Under the pieces are notes generated by a model. That model saw nothing but the letters and a program-made list of their open reading frames with translations, did no database searches and was not told the DNA's origin. Below are positions 12,001 to 25,814 of a stretch of DNA of 64,000 bases, one piece after another. The stretch lies in the NCBI GenBank assembly GCA_025266875.1, contig JALLLT010000028.1, positions 62,001-126,000 of the forward strand, given 5' to 3'. The DNA is from Fennellomyces sp. T-0311 (taxonomy: Eukaryota > Mucoromycota > Mucoromycetes > Mucorales > Lichtheimiaceae). Within the stretch, counting starts at the first letter, position 1. Every line of letters begins with the position of its first letter. Both the position numbers and the translations under genes were made by a program.

Positions 12001-14364
12001 AAGCAGATAAATGCCCGGGAGATCAATCAGATCGTGCGAAGATGATAGCTGTCGACGCCTATGGAATTACAACGGTGGAATTTTATTTCTGTTATATACA
12101 TGGAGAATTGCCAACTGCTCCAAACGAGAGCACTGATGTTGTTTATATATTGAAGCAGCCGATCAAGTCTCGATCATCGTCAGTGAATACTTTATGTACA
12201 ACGTATATTCTTACTCTCAGATGATGCTGACGAGCATAGGCCGATCAAATGAGTCCCACAGAATAGTGGACTGTCAAGGAATAAGTCAGTGGACTTCAAT
12301 AGATATGACGCTTTCGGTACCCCATGACGCAATTTCATAACCATCTGAACTCGATAGTGATCTCAGTTCCGTGCTATAGAACCGGCAATACACAATGTCT
12401 GGCATTCGCTGGCTCCAACTGCGGATTGACTGTAGCATAGTAAGTATACATATGGTGTTGGTGTGTGACCTGTTTATAAGATTTTTATCCGAAAAACAAT
12501 GCAAGCACACATATCAGCGATTCACAAAAGTCAAATAATAGTGTCAACTACAGTACCAGCTTCAAAATATGGAAGAGGTCATGTTACGTTCATATCTACA
12601 TACACCCGCATTTTCTCGACATCGCGTATGGTTCGGAAATAGTTAAAAGACTAAATGAAGAAACTGCTGAGAAAATGGAACGATTCAGTTAGGAAACGCT
12701 ACCTCGAGGTAAACAATGCAGCTATCCGTTTCAGAGCGTTTAAAGTTGCAAAAGTACATTTTCCGTAGGTCCCTCGTGGAGAACAAATTCTCACATCCAA
12801 TCAACACGTTCTGTAGCACCTACTATACAGCACGTTCAACGATTCAACGTTATGTTCATGTCACTGACATTTCTGACACTTTTGTAATCACTTTATCTGC
12901 AGAATGTACGTACTCGAGCTCGTAAAATTTTCCTTGTCAGCTGGTATGATTTCATTCATTTATGCCGTGTGCCGTTGCATGCCGCCTGAAGGTCGCGGGG
13001 GGAGGGGAGAACACTCATCAGTATTTAACTACCTCAGCGTCGTAAAATAGTCATATGAAAGGCAAATCAAGGCTTTGACACCCTAACCATAAAAAAACCA
13101 TATCACCTGCAATCGCGCACAGATACATAAAGTATGCCCGACATTGACACACACTTTGAGGATAGTATACGATCTGTTATCAGTGAATGAGTATGCAATA
13201 TGGGAGCCTAAGCCCACACCGTTATTACTCGAATCAACGGATCAAAAGCCTTCATAAATGTATTATGTCAGTGCTACAACACACATCCTATTGAAGCATC
13301 TGTCAATGCTATATGTGCGACTATCCAATAACTCTCAGAAATAAATAATAACTTTTGAACTATATGTGCGATTATCTATCTGTCAGTTACGTCGCTGTCG
13401 AAATACAGAACAGTGATAGCAGCAAGATCAAGCAACTGATCTAATATGGATATGTTGACAAATATTCCAATCAAATCTACCAAGAGACGTGCAAGCGTGA
13501 GGTGTCAATCTGGGTATAAAACTGACAAATACGACACTTTGCGTGCCACAGAATAACACTAATATCACTAATGCAAACGAACACTTTGTACTATACGCAT
13601 CACGCTGTACTGCATGACATATGGAAGCGGAGGAGAATATGACATAACTTTTAACACCCTGGAGAAAGTGTGCAAATATGCGAAAAGAACGCATGCAAGT
13701 GTACTTGGCTTTGCCTCTTGAATGGCAACCACAAAACACAATTATCCAAGAAATTCCCTTCTTTCGAGACAGTTTGAAGGGGGAACAACTCGGTGTAAAC
13801 CAATTTGATCAGCATGCATCGGTGTGGAAGACAGTCAGCAAGAAAACCTACAGAGCTAGGGTGAATCTCGTCAATAGCATGGATGCAAGTGGGAAAATTG
13901 GATAGTGTCGTGGGAAGATGGGGTATCATTACCACTGGTGTGCGAATACGCCAGTTCGGACAGTACTACACGATCAAACGCGCGGATTCCCTTCTGTGAT
14001 ACTGCCAAGTGATCGTGCGAACATGCTAAGTCAAGACCTCTGGAAGGTTGACCATTTTCATCAGGAGGTAGTGCACTCGACGCGTATGGGCACGGTGAAC
14101 AGCGAAAACGGGATTACATAGGCCATGTTAATTTTAGCTCTCCCAACTTATTTTGCCACCGAGCAATCCGTATTAAAGTTGCATTACGCGATCTTTCAGA
14201 CGGCGCGCGCCAACCCGGCGAGACAGATCCGGGTACGCAGTGTCACACAAACATGGTTTATGCAAGGGTTTGAGTTTCGGATTTTTTTAATCTCCAAGCC
14301 AAAAAAGAAAAAAATCATGCAGCGTTGAATCTCTTTTTTTCTTTATTCATTTTTTCCCCAAACC
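9055..14364. other. gene-poor region, 5.3 kb
   Basis: I find no convincing gene. Short open stretches exist: 10332-10457 would encode 41 residues; 11400-11726 would encode 108 residues with a CFVC...CRPCHE cysteine pair pair; 13678-14121 has two adjacent open stretches. None has recognisable homology. A TGAGACCA(A/G)-type motif recurs at about 10617, 10814 and 11754, and a TATATGTGCGA motif at 13310 and 13361. It may be decayed repeat or intergenic DNA. Confidence 0.4.
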
Positions 14365-14755
14365 ATGTCCGAACGAGCTACCAAGGTTGTGTACAGAGGC
14401 GACGGTGAGCAGGATTTCTTTGTACTTGCCAATCCCGGTATGGTCAGTCGTTGGCGCAAGGACAAAACCATCCCGCTTGTTGATGTAGTTCAATGTAAGC
14501 TGCCACGTTTTAAACGATGATCCCACTTCCTGACGCGTTGCTTTGACAGCGTTTGATGTCATGACAACAAGCACTGGCGGTGAAACTGGCGAATTCGTGC
14601 GACCTCCAAAGGGGATCCTTGCGTAAGGCTGACAGTCGAGGCACATGAATAGAAACTGATTGCGTGGATGTTTGTGTAGGAGCGCATTTCACACCAGTAA
14701 CATGGACAAAGTAGTTGAGCAAATTGTTGCGAACGGGGACGAAAAGAACTTGTAA
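14365..14755 (+). CDS. SBDS-domain protein, Rtc3-like (92 aa)
   Basis: Three exons, 14365-14494, 14550-14622 and 14680-14755, join in frame to give 92 residues. The order of motifs fits the small single-domain SBDS family typified by yeast Rtc3/YHR087W: TKVVYRGDGEQDFFVLANP, RWRKDKTIPLVDVVQSFDV, a short glycine-rich turn, then a C-terminal helix MDKVVEQIVANGDEK. Family members resemble the N-terminal domain of the Shwachman-Bodian-Diamond ribosome-maturation protein. Yeast Rtc3 is linked to RNA metabolism and telomere-capping phenotypes. Both introns are 55-57 nt. It lies about 190 bp upstream of, and in the same direction as, the coiled-coil gene. Ortholog assignment to Rtc3 itself is likely but not certain. 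Confidence 0.85.
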
Positions 14756-14841
14756 AAATAGTACGGTGTGTTTATATAAATATACAAAGAACGTGAAAGT
14801 GGGTGCACGCCCACCCCCTTATACGGAGACGGGAACGCTCC

Positions 14842-14880
14842 TATAAAGTTATCCATTTTGCAAGAGAGAGCCTATAAAGG
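14842..14880 (+). promoter_or_regulatory. TATA-like boxes upstream of the coiled-coil gene
   Basis: Two CTATAAAG boxes stand about 75 and 105 bp before the ATG at 14948, in a short 190-bp intergenic space. They are good core-promoter candidates. No transcript evidence is available. Confidence 0.5.
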
Positions 14881-14947
14881 GGGCAAGTTTAAAAGCTCCG
14901 TTTTCCCTGCGATTTATTATTATTAGTATTATTTTTTTGTTTTTGAA

Positions 14948-16192
14948 ATGGCACCAAACTCATCGACGGATGGCGAATCGTTTTCTTCATCAGCAACGCA
15001 GCCCACGGTCCTGTCCGAGGTGGAATATTACGATATGAAGGGAGAGTACCGGCGACAAACGGTGGATGGTGACACGGATTCCGACAAGGATCTGGTTATC
15101 ACCTCGTTGACAGAGTCGCTGCAGATACACAAGGAAATTCTCGAGCGATTGAATAACGAAAAGGAGGCTTTCATTGCCGATATGCGCAAAGAACGGTCCG
15201 AGGAACAAGCAGCGTCCATGAAAGAAAAAGAAGAGACGCTGCAGCGGCTGCAGGCGCAGATGGACCAGTACCAGCAACTCGAATCGGCCTACTCGGCGGT
15301 GGTCAAGGAGCTCGAGGCCAAAAAGGACGAATACAAGCGAATGGAAAGCAACTTTTACGCCCATGTCCGAAGGTGAGTTCATATCCCATTGACCATTCAC
15401 ACGAAGGAAAAAGCTAAACAGCCTTTTTGCAGCATACGGCCGACGGATGACGACCTGTCGACCATCCAATACGAAATCACACACCTGCACAACCAGTTAA
15501 ACAACTTTTGCATGGGGCTCAAGTCCAAGATGGATCGATCTGGCGGTGCGGCGTATATCTTGGAGCGATGGCCCAAGGCGCGCGAGCATTTTCTCGAAAG
15601 CGACGACGAAGCAGCACGGCTGGAGCCATGGATCATCACCATGTTTACGGAAAAGCTGATCACGGAAACGTTGTCAAAGGAGATCTTTGACCAGCCGATC
15701 CATACGGGGGTATCGATCAACGACACGTTCAAACAGTTGAATGCGTGGATTGAAGAGCGCAACACGGATTGGGCGATTCGGCTACGACAGCAGGTCAGCG
15801 CATTGGTGGTGCGGCAGGCGGGCGAGGAGCAGTCGAGCATTGACACGTCGATGGAAAGCGTGGTGGATTGTATGCTGGATCAACTTGCCAATATATACCC
15901 ACGTGTCAAGGAGGGTCCGCAGCAGAAAAAGAAAATGGAGGCCATCTGTGCAAGGGCAGCCAAACTCAATCTGGCCATGAAGGGACAGGATATCAAGGTG
16001 TTCTGTGGGTCGATTGAGGAAGGGGTTGCGCAGTTTGACAGCTCCTTGATGAAGGCTTCCAGCAAGAGCACCGCGGAAGGAACCGTCATGTTTGTGATTG
16101 CACCGCCGTTCATTGCGCTCGATCCCAAAGACGAGGAACATGGCTTTGTGATTCCTGCCAAGGTGTATTGCAATCGTTTGCCCTCACAATAA
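14948..16192 (+). CDS. coiled-coil protein of unknown function (394 aa)
   Basis: Two exons (14948-15372 and 15433-16192) flank a 60-nt intron and give 394 residues. The N-terminal 45 residues are serine-rich and acidic. Residues about 50-140 form a long charged coiled coil (repeated E/K/Q heptad-like pattern). The remaining 250 residues look helical and globular, with conserved-looking segments such as NNFCMGLKSKMDRSGG and an acidic stretch before EPWIITMFTEKL. There is no signal peptide or membrane segment. The ending is FVIPAKVYCNRLPSQ. I recognise no named family; it may belong to a fungal-specific group. It sits 171 bp upstream of the importin gene in the same direction. Confidence 0.85.
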
Positions 16193-16363
16193 AACCAGAT
16201 GAAAAATGTAAAAAAAGCCTGGCAGGCGTCTGAGTTTCTTTTGACGCTTTTTGGTGCGCAGTCCGGAAAGGATTTTTTGAAAAAATCTAAGTTTTTTTTT
16301 TTTTTTTTCGTTTTCCTTTTTAACCTTTTCTGCCATCGCGCTTGATTTCCCCTTGCTACAGTC

Positions 16364-19300
16364 ATGGAGATCCCTGGTGATGTGCTTCAGCAATTGACTC
16401 CGCTGTTGATCAACTTGCTGTCCCCGGACAACGATGTGCGGTACGCTTGTTGAACCATAGCCAAGCCCTGGACAAAAAACCCTTTTTATCTGACTTTATT
16501 CGTTTTAGATCTGCAGCTGAAACCGAGTTGAACGAGCAATGGGTCAAGCAACAACGCGACCTTTTGCTTGTCGGTCTTTCCCATTTCATCGCGCAGAACA
16601 ACGAGGCTCAGGTAACGAAAGGCGCTTGTGCGCAAATGGGGGAGAGGAAAAAGCTAAATGGTGGATTATCTAGCTGCGTTCGCACTGCAGCGTTCTGTTG
16701 CGTCGACTTGCGTTCAAGTCCTACACGGCGCCTACGGACCCGGATGCCAGACTGTGGGATATGGTCCAGGAGAACACTCGTAGCCAGGTGAAGCAACTGT
16801 TGCTAATTGCTCTGGCCAACGAATCGGACCAAGGCACTCGCCATAAGGTGGCTGATACGATTGCCGAGGTGGCCAGGTCTGATCTCGAAGGAAATGGTAA
16901 AGTACAAAACAATGCGGTCACCGGGTGTGTGTGTTGTTCTTGGGCTCATTCTATTGTTATACACACAGTCAAATGGGAGGCATTGTTGAAGGCGTTGTTT
17001 GAATGCAGTCAGGCCCCCAGTGCTGCGCATCGCGAATCCGCTTTCCGTATCTTTGCTTCTGTCCCCGAACTGATCTCTGACCAGCACACCGATACCCTCA
17101 AAACCGTCTTTCTGGGCAGCCTCACCGATGCCGAGAGCCAGGCCGTCCGTCTGGAAGCCATGAAGGCTGCCGCCGCATACATCGTCAAGGCCGAAGCCGA
17201 CACGCAAAAGGCGCTGGGTGCCTTGATGCCCCACATGCTTGAGGTGAGCATGGACTTCTTTTATCTGTATGTCTGTTGCATGCAAAACTGAAACAATGTC
17301 TAGACGTTGGGTCCTGTGATTAGCAGTCGCGATGACCAAGTCCTGGTGGACGGTCTTGTGGTCCTGATCGAACTGGCCGATGCCGCTCCTCGTCTGTTCA
17401 AGCCCGTGCTTCCCAACCTCTTGTCGGCCATGGTGTCGATTGCCAAGGACAAGTCGTTCGAGGACCGCACGCGTCAAACCGCCTTGGAGCTCTTGCTGAC
17501 ACTGGCGGAAGCGGCGCAAGGCATGGTGCGCAAGGTGCCCAACTTTGCTCAAGAAGTGATTCCCGTAGCCATGGAAATGGTCACGGATATGGAGGATGAC
17601 GAGAGCTGGTACACCACGGACGACTTGGACGAGGATGATAATGAGGAGAACTATGTCATGGGTGAGAGCACGCTGGACAGAATTGCGCGCGCATTGGGTG
17701 GCAAGATCGTTGTCCCCGTCGCGTTCCAGTACATTCCCCAGATGCTCCAGTCGAACGAGTGGCAGCAGCGTCGCGCGTCCTTGATGGCCATCTCATCCAT
17801 CGGCGAGGGCTGCGTCAAGGTCATGAAGCCCGAGTTGGGCAACATTATCCAGATGGTCCTGCCCTACTTTAAGGATCCTCACCCGCGTGTCCGATATGCC
17901 GCTTGCAATGCCATTGGTCAGATGTCCACGGATTTCGCTCCTACGCTGCAGAAGGGTTACCACCAGCCCATCATCACCGCCATTTTGCCCGTGATGGATG
18001 ACAGCTCCCAGCCCCGTGTTCAGGCCCATGCCGCCGCCGCCATGGTCAATTTTTGCGAAGAGGCGGACAAGGCCACGCTCGATCCTTATCTCGATGCCAT
18101 CTTTGAACGTCTGTTGATCCTCCTGAGAACACCAAAGACCTATGTCCAGGAACAGGCCATCACCACCATTGCCACCGTCGCTGACTGTGCCGAGGACAAG
18201 TTTGTAAAGTACCACAACGTCATTGTGCCGCTGTTGTTGGACATCCTCCGCCAGGCCACCGACAAGCAGTACCGTTTGCTCCGTGGTCGGGCCATCGAAT
18301 GTGCGTCGCTCATCGGTCTGGCTATTGGCAAGGAAGGCTTCGCACCCTACACCCAGGACTTTATCCACATCTTGGCCGAGATCCAGCAGTCGGTCACCGA
18401 GGCTGACGACGTCCAAACCACCTACCTCTTGGCAGCCTGGGCTCGCATGTGCAAGATGATGGGCCAGGACTTTTTGCCCTACCTTCCCAACATCATGCCT
18501 CCGCTTCTGCAAAGTGCGCGCGTGACTCCCGAATTCACCTTTGTCGATCCCGAGGAAGAAGATGTCGAGGCCAACTATTCCGCCGAGGACGGCTGGGACT
18601 TTGTGGCCATTAATGGTCAGCACATCGGCATCAAGACCTCGGTGTTGGAAGAGAAGCACACTGCCATTGAAATGCTGGTCAGTTATGCTCGCGATTTGGG
18701 TGCAGGTTTCTTGCCCTACGTCGCGTCGGTGTTGGAAATCGCCTTGCCGTTGCTCAAGTTTTACTTTCACGATGGCGTGCGTCACGCAGCAGCGGCTCTG
18801 TTGCCCTTGCTGCTCAAGGATGCCAAGGATGCCAATGTGCCTTCCGAGGAACTGGCCAGCATGTGGCACACCATCTATGAAAAGGTCATCAAGATCCTTG
18901 CCAACGAAGACGACATTTCGTTCCTGGCTCAGCTGTACGCCACTTTCTACGAGTCCATCGAGGTCCTGGGTGAAAACTGTCTCCAGGCCGAGCAGGTCGA
19001 GTCGTTCACCGCCGCTTCCGAGACGCACCTAAAGATGTTCCTGGAACAGCTGACCACGCGCGAGGCCGAGAAGCAGAGCGGCGAGTACGAAGGTGATGAG
19101 GAGGAACAGATGGTGGATGAGGAAGCTACGGAGGAAGACGCGTTGGGTGAGTTGGCTCACGCCATCCAATCCATCTTCAAGACTCACCATGGCGCGTTCC
19201 TGCCTTACTTTGACCGTTTGTTGCCATCGATCGTGCCCTTCTTGAGCCATCCCAGCGCCGCTGCCCGTCAATTCGCCGTTTGCGTGTTTGACGATCTGGT

Positions 19301-19919
19301 GGAATACATGGGCCCTGCATCGTACAACTATGCCAACCACTTCTTGCAGGCCATGCTGAGTGCCTTGTCGGATCCTTCGCCCGAAGTCCGTCAAGCTGCT
19401 GCCTACGGTCTGGGCGTATGTGGTCAATTCGGCGGTGCGCAGTATGCCGATGTCTGTGCTGCTGCTCTGGAGCCGCTGTTTGGCATCATCAACATGGCCA
19501 ACGCGCGCGAGGACGAAAGCTTGGTGTACGTGACGGAGAATGCCATCGCAGCAGTTGCCAAGATTTGCAAGTTCAACAGCAGCAAGTTTGCACCCGACGC
19601 GGTCATCTCGGCATGGTTCAACACATTGCCCATCGTCAACGACGATCAAGAGGCTCCGTTTGTCTACAGCTATCTGCTGGAGCTGCTCGAGGCGCACCAT
19701 CCAAGCATCTTGGGCCCCAACAATGCCAATATCCCAAGCTTGGTCAAGGTGTTCACGGATGTGCTTGCGGCGGATATCTTGCCTGCCGAGTTGACGGGTC
19801 AGGTGGTCAACAACTTGAAGGTGATCTTGGCGGGTGTGGACGACGGTACACGGACACAGCTTTGGAACTCAATTGCACCGGAGACCCGGGCTGTATTGCA
19901 AGAGAAGGGATATGTCTAG
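16364..19919 (+). CDS. PSE1: importin beta family, Kap121/Pse1 (IPO5) type
   Basis: Five exons (16364-16440, 16509-16611, 16674-16896, 16969-17243, 17304-19919) give 1,097 residues, close to the 1,089 of yeast Pse1. The protein is a HEAT-repeat superhelix that carries cargo such as ribosomal proteins through the nuclear pore under RanGTP control. The N-terminus (SPDNDVRSAAETELNEQW) is the importin N-terminal repeat. An acidic loop, ESWYTTDDLDEDDNEEN, sits where Kap121/IPO5 proteins have it, followed by DPHPRVRYAACNAIGQMSTDF, a hallmark segment of this subfamily. A second acidic loop (about 19100-19140) and C-terminal repeats also match. No defect is seen. The GC-rich, biased codon use of the last exon fits a well-expressed housekeeping gene. 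The long antisense open frames across it are shadows. Confidence 0.96.
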
Positions 19920-20120
19920 ATGTGTCTCTCTTTCTCTCACCCTTCATCGTTTTCCCCCTCTCTCCCCTTTCTCTCTGTCTCTCCCAAAAGAAAATTATCG
20001 GGCCTGCCTCTTCCCCACCCCCAAACACACACACACATTGTAATACACTAATTCCTTGTACTTGTTCCTTTTCCTCCTGCATCGTATGAACCTATTAAAG
20101 CAACTGTTTGAATCGTTTAT

Positions 20121-22281
20121 TCAGCAACCGCACTGCTCCTTCTTTTTCGACGCCGGAATGTCGATTCCCGGGTTGCCCAGGAAAAAGTTGCATGGCTTGA
20201 GCATGAACCCGCACGTCTCCACTAACACAACGCATCATCAGTTTGTTTCTGCAGGCAACCCCATCATTCGACGTGTGCAGTTTACCTGGCATGACTGGGA
20301 AGTCCTCCACCCGCGGAATATGCGTCAATCCAAACGTGAGCCACAGCACGATATCCTCGTTGCGAACGTTCTTTTTCGACTTGGTCCATTCCGGCAACCC
20401 GAGTCCCGGTTTGGACTGACTGCAATAGAAGCCTCCGGGGTAGAGTTGGTTGGATTCGTAGGGTGTCACCCACACTGTCTTGGTCGCAAACTGAGCGCGT
20501 TGGGCCACAATGGACCCTGGTTTGGGCAGCATGGGTGGCGTATGCTGACACATGAGTTTGTATCCCACCGGCTGCTTGGTGTATGGATGCAGTTTGGATT
20601 CATTGATCACTTGCCAGAATCGCCCCGTTTCCGCATTCGCGCGCACTTTGGCTTCTTCCGTGTTGTTGTATATTTGCATCACAGGCATGAACGCGTTGCC
20701 CACAACGTTGTCGGGATGCCCAACGTCTTCCGGCGACGCCACAACGTCGACTTGCATCACCGAGTTGTGTGGTCCATCGATCATTGGATCGATTCGCATC
20801 ATGAATAAGTGTTGGTGGTGCTGTCCAACGACTTGCGGCGCGACAATGCTGCCATACGGTGCTGGATCCTATTTCTTTACAGTTTAGTGTGTGTGTTTCT
20901 TTATATCGACATCTCTCATCAAGTAAGCCATACTTCATCCTCTGCCAAGACATGCGTGTTGAGTTCTCCCGTGGCCTTGACTTCGTACTGGACCGAACCA
21001 TCTTGGTAAAAGTAAAAGTACAATCCATAGTCATAGTTTGCAGCTTGCGCACTAAAAATTAGCATACAGATGATGTGGATTGTTGATGTGCTTTACCGGT
21101 AATGATGTTCGAGACGACTAAACGTCTAGATCGGACGGAATGGGCCTTGCCTGTGCGATAATCCGTATGTTTAAACAACAATCCTGCATCCTCTTCATGA
21201 ATACAGATTGCGTTCTTAATGACGAACGGTTCTCCTTCTAAATCGTTAATAACGCCGTCCAGATAGGTGATATCTCCCACACAATCACATCCAAGTTCGA
21301 GCGAATTGCTCATGTTGCCCAGACCATATTCACCGACATCGAAGGCCATCTTGTGATAATACGGTTTGTAAGGATTGGCATACGGCACCACCATTTCGGC
21401 CAACGACATGCGATAAAAGATCGGTCGTTCCTCTTGCTCCGTATACGTCACATTGCTAATCACCACGCCTTCGCGAAAGTTGAATCCAATGTGCATCCTC
21501 CATTTCTGCCATGCCAGGGTATTTCCATTCAACGTGAAGCTCACGCCCTCGGGCTGGGTGATTTCAATTGGCTTGATATCCTTTCGATGGCGCTTGAGAT
21601 GTTCAGGCAAAAAGTGATGGTTGGTCAGGGGAACCGTGGGCCGTTCGAATTTGCTGTTGCGAGGTGTGTGATGGATGATCTCAATCACTTTCTGCGCGTT
21701 GACATCTGCAAATGTATTTGGTAAACAAACATGCAAACAAAACTTGATGCTTTGACTATACCGTAGATGGGCGTAAAGTCCAATGGATGGGCGTACTGGT
21801 TATCGTCTGTGGATGTTCGCATGTACATGAGTGCCTGCATGATGCGACGTTTTTCTTGTTTGCCATCTGGATAAAATCCAACTGCCCATGGATCAATGTA
21901 GACCGTGGACATATCCGTGATACCCAACGCAAGACATTCTTGGATGATCCGTTCATCCTTGATCATGACTTGCTCCGCCTCGATCATTTCGTCGGGATGC
22001 TGCGTCGGTTGCACGCCTTGCAATTTGTCCCATCGAGTAATCTTTTCATCGTTGAGCGAGACAACAATCTCATGGACCAGCCCACTGGGCCGATCAATCA
22101 GGATCACCAGCGCTTTGCGTTCAATTTCAATACCGGACAACACTTGCTCCTTGCTTGGTTCGTCCAACGATACTGAACTGAAAATGTACCTGTCTCCAGC
22201 ACGTGATTGACGAACCACCTTCGATGCCGTTCGTACTTCGTCTACACTCAGTGGATCCAACGGATGCTTTGCAATCGTCAT
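20121..22281 (-). CDS. copper amine oxidase, paralog 1 (640 aa)
   Basis: Five exons on the minus strand (22281-21762, 21705-21097, 21043-20934, 20868-20286, 20221-20121) give 640 residues. The enzyme oxidises primary amines to aldehydes with release of ammonia and hydrogen peroxide, using copper and a topaquinone made from its own tyrosine. The sequence shows HPLDPLSVDEV at the start, the catalytic-base region MAFDVGEYGLG, the topaquinone site AANYDYG at the start of exon 3, copper ligands in GQHHQHLF, and the third histidine in GLTHIPRVEDFP. The end is short and cysteine-containing with no clear SKL/AKL peroxisomal tripeptide. It shares two intron positions with paralog 2 and has two extra introns. 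It converges on the importin gene, with 201 bp between stop codons. The ATG at 22281 is preferred because it aligns with the start of paralog 2. Confidence 0.95.
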
Positions 22282-22317
22282 GTTTGTCCGTGTGAAAGAA
22301 AGAAGAACGAGAGATAG

Positions 22318-22339
22318 CTTATCATGCAACCCTTTTATC
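22318..22339 (-). promoter_or_regulatory. GATAAG/GATAAA motifs before amine oxidase 1
   Basis: Read on the minus strand, GATAAG (22318-22323) and GATAAA (22334-22339) stand 37 and 53 bp before the ATG. Fungal GATA factors of the AreA/NIT2 type bind GATAAG in nitrogen-catabolite genes. Use here is inference. Confidence 0.4.
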
Positions 22340-25156
22340 TCTTGCATATCGTGTACATCATATGACGCACTTGGTCTTCGATAATGCCCTGTGTTACTCT
22401 ACACCATGGAAGTATAATGAGATACGCGGTGCCTTTCCTTGCTTGCTGCATGATGACCGGGATTTTTATAACCTATGCATTTTTTGTGTGTGTTAGAAAT
22501 TTGCGGCTCGTTTGGCGTATAAACGTTTGGATGTTTATGCATGATGCCGCTTTTGCACTTGTTTTTTCTCATGACTTTTTGTTTGGGGAAATGTTGTTGT
22601 GCTATTACCTTTTGAGTATCTTGACCGATGCCCGGATAAGATGTAGTTGATCTCTTGTTACCGTTTCATGCAAGATGCAAATTATAAAGGAGTCTATGAC
22701 AAAACAACAACATGATCTTTACGGCGAACCCGCTCTTTGACTGAGAATGTGTCGCTCAAAGTTTTTCTTCAGTGTGATCGTTTTAAATAGAGCCTTTATG
22801 ATCCCGGTGTATGACCCTAATGTTTTTACCTATAAGTGTGGGCATTGGTGTGTCGGTAGGTACTCTCACAAAAACCGTCGGCCCTTGGTCGAGAATGAAC
22901 AGAAAAGAAAAGAAAAACAGAGACTTGATGATGACGTATTCGGTTGTCCTGAATCTACATTCGATGCAAATCTTGTCTCTTCATGTAGGGCGTATTAATA
23001 ACCAGCTCCCTTATATTGCATATATTCCATTTATTTAGTATTTTCAAGTGCCAAAACCGGAGGGCATGACGGGTACATAAACTTAATCAGTCCATACAAA
23101 GCTAATTATCATTTTCCTATGGTTGTGTATGCTCCAAAAGTTCATTATTATCTAACAGTCCCAGCTGTTCAAACTGTATCCTTAATATAGCCTCTAGCAT
23201 CGGCAGATACAGGTTGACTTGTGCGAGCAACCTACTATTGCATAGTTCGGACATATTGCGAATGAACAAGCCGCCATCCAATATCGTCTTGAGCGGGTGT
23301 TGGCCCACACATGGTGCCAGATCGAACAGAATATGTTTTCCAGGCATTTTAAGGAATGTTTGTATGCTTCTAAAGAATATTTGCATCCGGTTCCACAGTT
23401 TGGTCCGCATGATGTTCACGAATCAGCAATTCTGGTTTGACAAAATTGACCAACTTTATAATCAACCAATGACCTGTTTCCCAAGGACAGGATATTGCAC
23501 TTCTTCAAGCAGGTGATCCTCAGACGCCGTCATAGTAGATACGAAGCATAAAACGTGGCCAGCACTTTTGCATATCCTTTGAAAAATCGATAAGCCGAGT
23601 CATAGAGATGAACAGTACCATAACGACGCACCGGCCCCAGGAGAAGCCCTACAAGACCGAGCATCCACGTCCATAGGTAACCACACTTAGTGTGATGCCT
23701 CATTACGCAAGCACTTTTTTTTGGATTTATGCCTTCTCAACCTCTTTTTCATCCCTTTATCTTATATCCATCTTGTACTTATTCAAGCCTTTTTTCCCCT
23801 AGGGCTCTTTTAGACATGGCATCAGCTCTCTTCACTATATATCTTACACATCTGTATAGCAAGAAAGGGACCATCGCATACCTGTAGGACCAGGGTAATT
23901 AGTCTTCCAAATAAAAAAAAAAGCTATACTTTTCTCAACTAGATACGAAGCACATTTTTTTTCATTTGGTGTACTTCTTTTAAAGCATGTTCAACGCGTT
24001 TTGCTAGCTATCAGTACCGCTGATTACTTCATTGATTTCTTGGCTATGGAAACGGCCAATCCCGGCCTCGGTTAGATGCCTTTCATCAATGCCTTGCTGA
24101 GACGTTGCGACTCCAGTGGCAATTGCCATTGAAACACCACTAGAAACTAATCAGATACACGTGCTATGTCGTTAATTTGCTACGATGACCTTTAATACTT
24201 TTGCTTTCTAGGTTTTCCTCGGTCTCAGTTTTGGGTCCACATGATTGATTAAAGTCTTCTATGTGCAACTTCTTTTTAGATTTTAGCTGACAATTCAATT
24301 CACAGAATATGCTTGGTCACGGGTCATTTATCTGTTTCTCTGTGACCATGCCGGACAGTGCACGTCTATTCAGTCCAATGCATCTTCCCGAACATTCGTC
24401 GTGTTGCTATTAGGATATATGATATGCGCATGATTTCGTGCCCAAAAGTAAAGGGCAAAGGGATTCTTGTAATAAGCAGTGTGGTCGATAACAGCAGGTT
24501 TGGCAACTCATTTGTTTCGAAAAAGCTCATCGTTCCTGTGGTTTTGTGCACAATGTACGAACCGATGCAGGTTCTGGTACACGTCTTATCAAAATATGAC
24601 GCAAAAGGAACCAATAAAAGCTGCTTGTTTGGCAATAAACGGTAACAAATGCTTATCAATTACTCGTTATGCTTGTGTTTGTCTCAGAGTTATTAATCGA
24701 AAGCATTTTCAGTCACTCTGGTGAGTTACATCAATAAAACAGGCACCCCATTGTACGTTTGCGAGAAATGACGGATTACAGCGGCGATCTTTATGTAAGC
24801 TAATGAAAAGAAAACTAGCCTTACGAAATCTTTGAGGGAAATATAGCGGGCATTATTAAGCAAGACTGAGACTCAATGAGAACGAGGTCAAGTTACTTTT
24901 AGCTGATATTGGTTCTTGTTTTTGTCCTACATGTTTGTAACACAACAAGCGCCCTGTCACTCCGAACGTAGAATGTTGTACCAAGATACCGACTGGCTGG
25001 ATTACACATGTGACAGCCATTCGTCAAAAATATATGCTTTTGTTTATAAAATAACACTGTTTCATAAACCAGTCATAAGGTAGGTATATTATGCTTGGTA
25101 TTCCAAAGAAAACAACAAGATAAAAGAGAGGTTTGGTGGAGTGACAACATGGATGA
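22340..25156. other. intergenic region, no supported gene
   Basis: No gene I can support lies here. Open stretches at 22384-22650, 23117-23419 and 24358-24659 show no recognisable domains and overlap on both strands. A short match (GAACCGATGCAG, 24560-24571) recurs near 40175. Homopolymer runs are frequent near 23710-23950. Confidence 0.4.
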
Positions 25157-25814
25157 TCAATCGTTACCGCCGTCGGAAAATGATGGGGTGCGCGTGAAAC
25201 TATCTGGCAAGAGGTCCCCGTATCCTGCGCCACGTGTCGGTTTTTGGACTTTTGCTGCGATTGTTTTTCTCAGGTCTTCTCGCTTCTTGTCATTATCAAT
25301 ATCACCTAATGCTTCGTCCTCAATGTATGAATGATGGGAACTGGAGAATTTGGTTATCGTGTCAATTGTCTGATCAATTCCGAGCTAAGCAAAAGGATAT
25401 TAGCGATACATACATCAGGCGGTTTCCAGTACACCAAAATGGGCTTAAATCACCTTCAAGAGCCAGAGCAGGTTCGTGACAGAGGTTAAATCACTTGCTT
25501 CTTCCAGGGAAGAGGGGATGGATGCCTTGGCAACTCGCTCAAGAACAAAGACATTGCTGGAAGGCATTTGCATGGCCCACAAGTGAACCGCTTTTCCTGT
25601 AGAAACGATCTGCGTTAGATCGCTCAATATTGATAATAATTTAAAGAATATACCTCTTGCATGGATATACCACACCCGGAGTTGTTGTAACAGACCGATG
25701 TCGCCATGATGGAATTTGTGCGTCAATGCTCGAAACATCGCCATTAATCCGAATGCCCCTTTCACGTGGTCATATGCGTGCCGCGGTTTTTCTGCATTCC
25801 CGTACTCCCCGGAT

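Noticed and set aside
17793..19028. A 411-codon open frame on the minus strand opposite the importin gene
   Set aside because: It lies wholly antisense to a well-supported conserved gene in GC-rich, codon-biased sequence, which commonly leaves antisense frames open.
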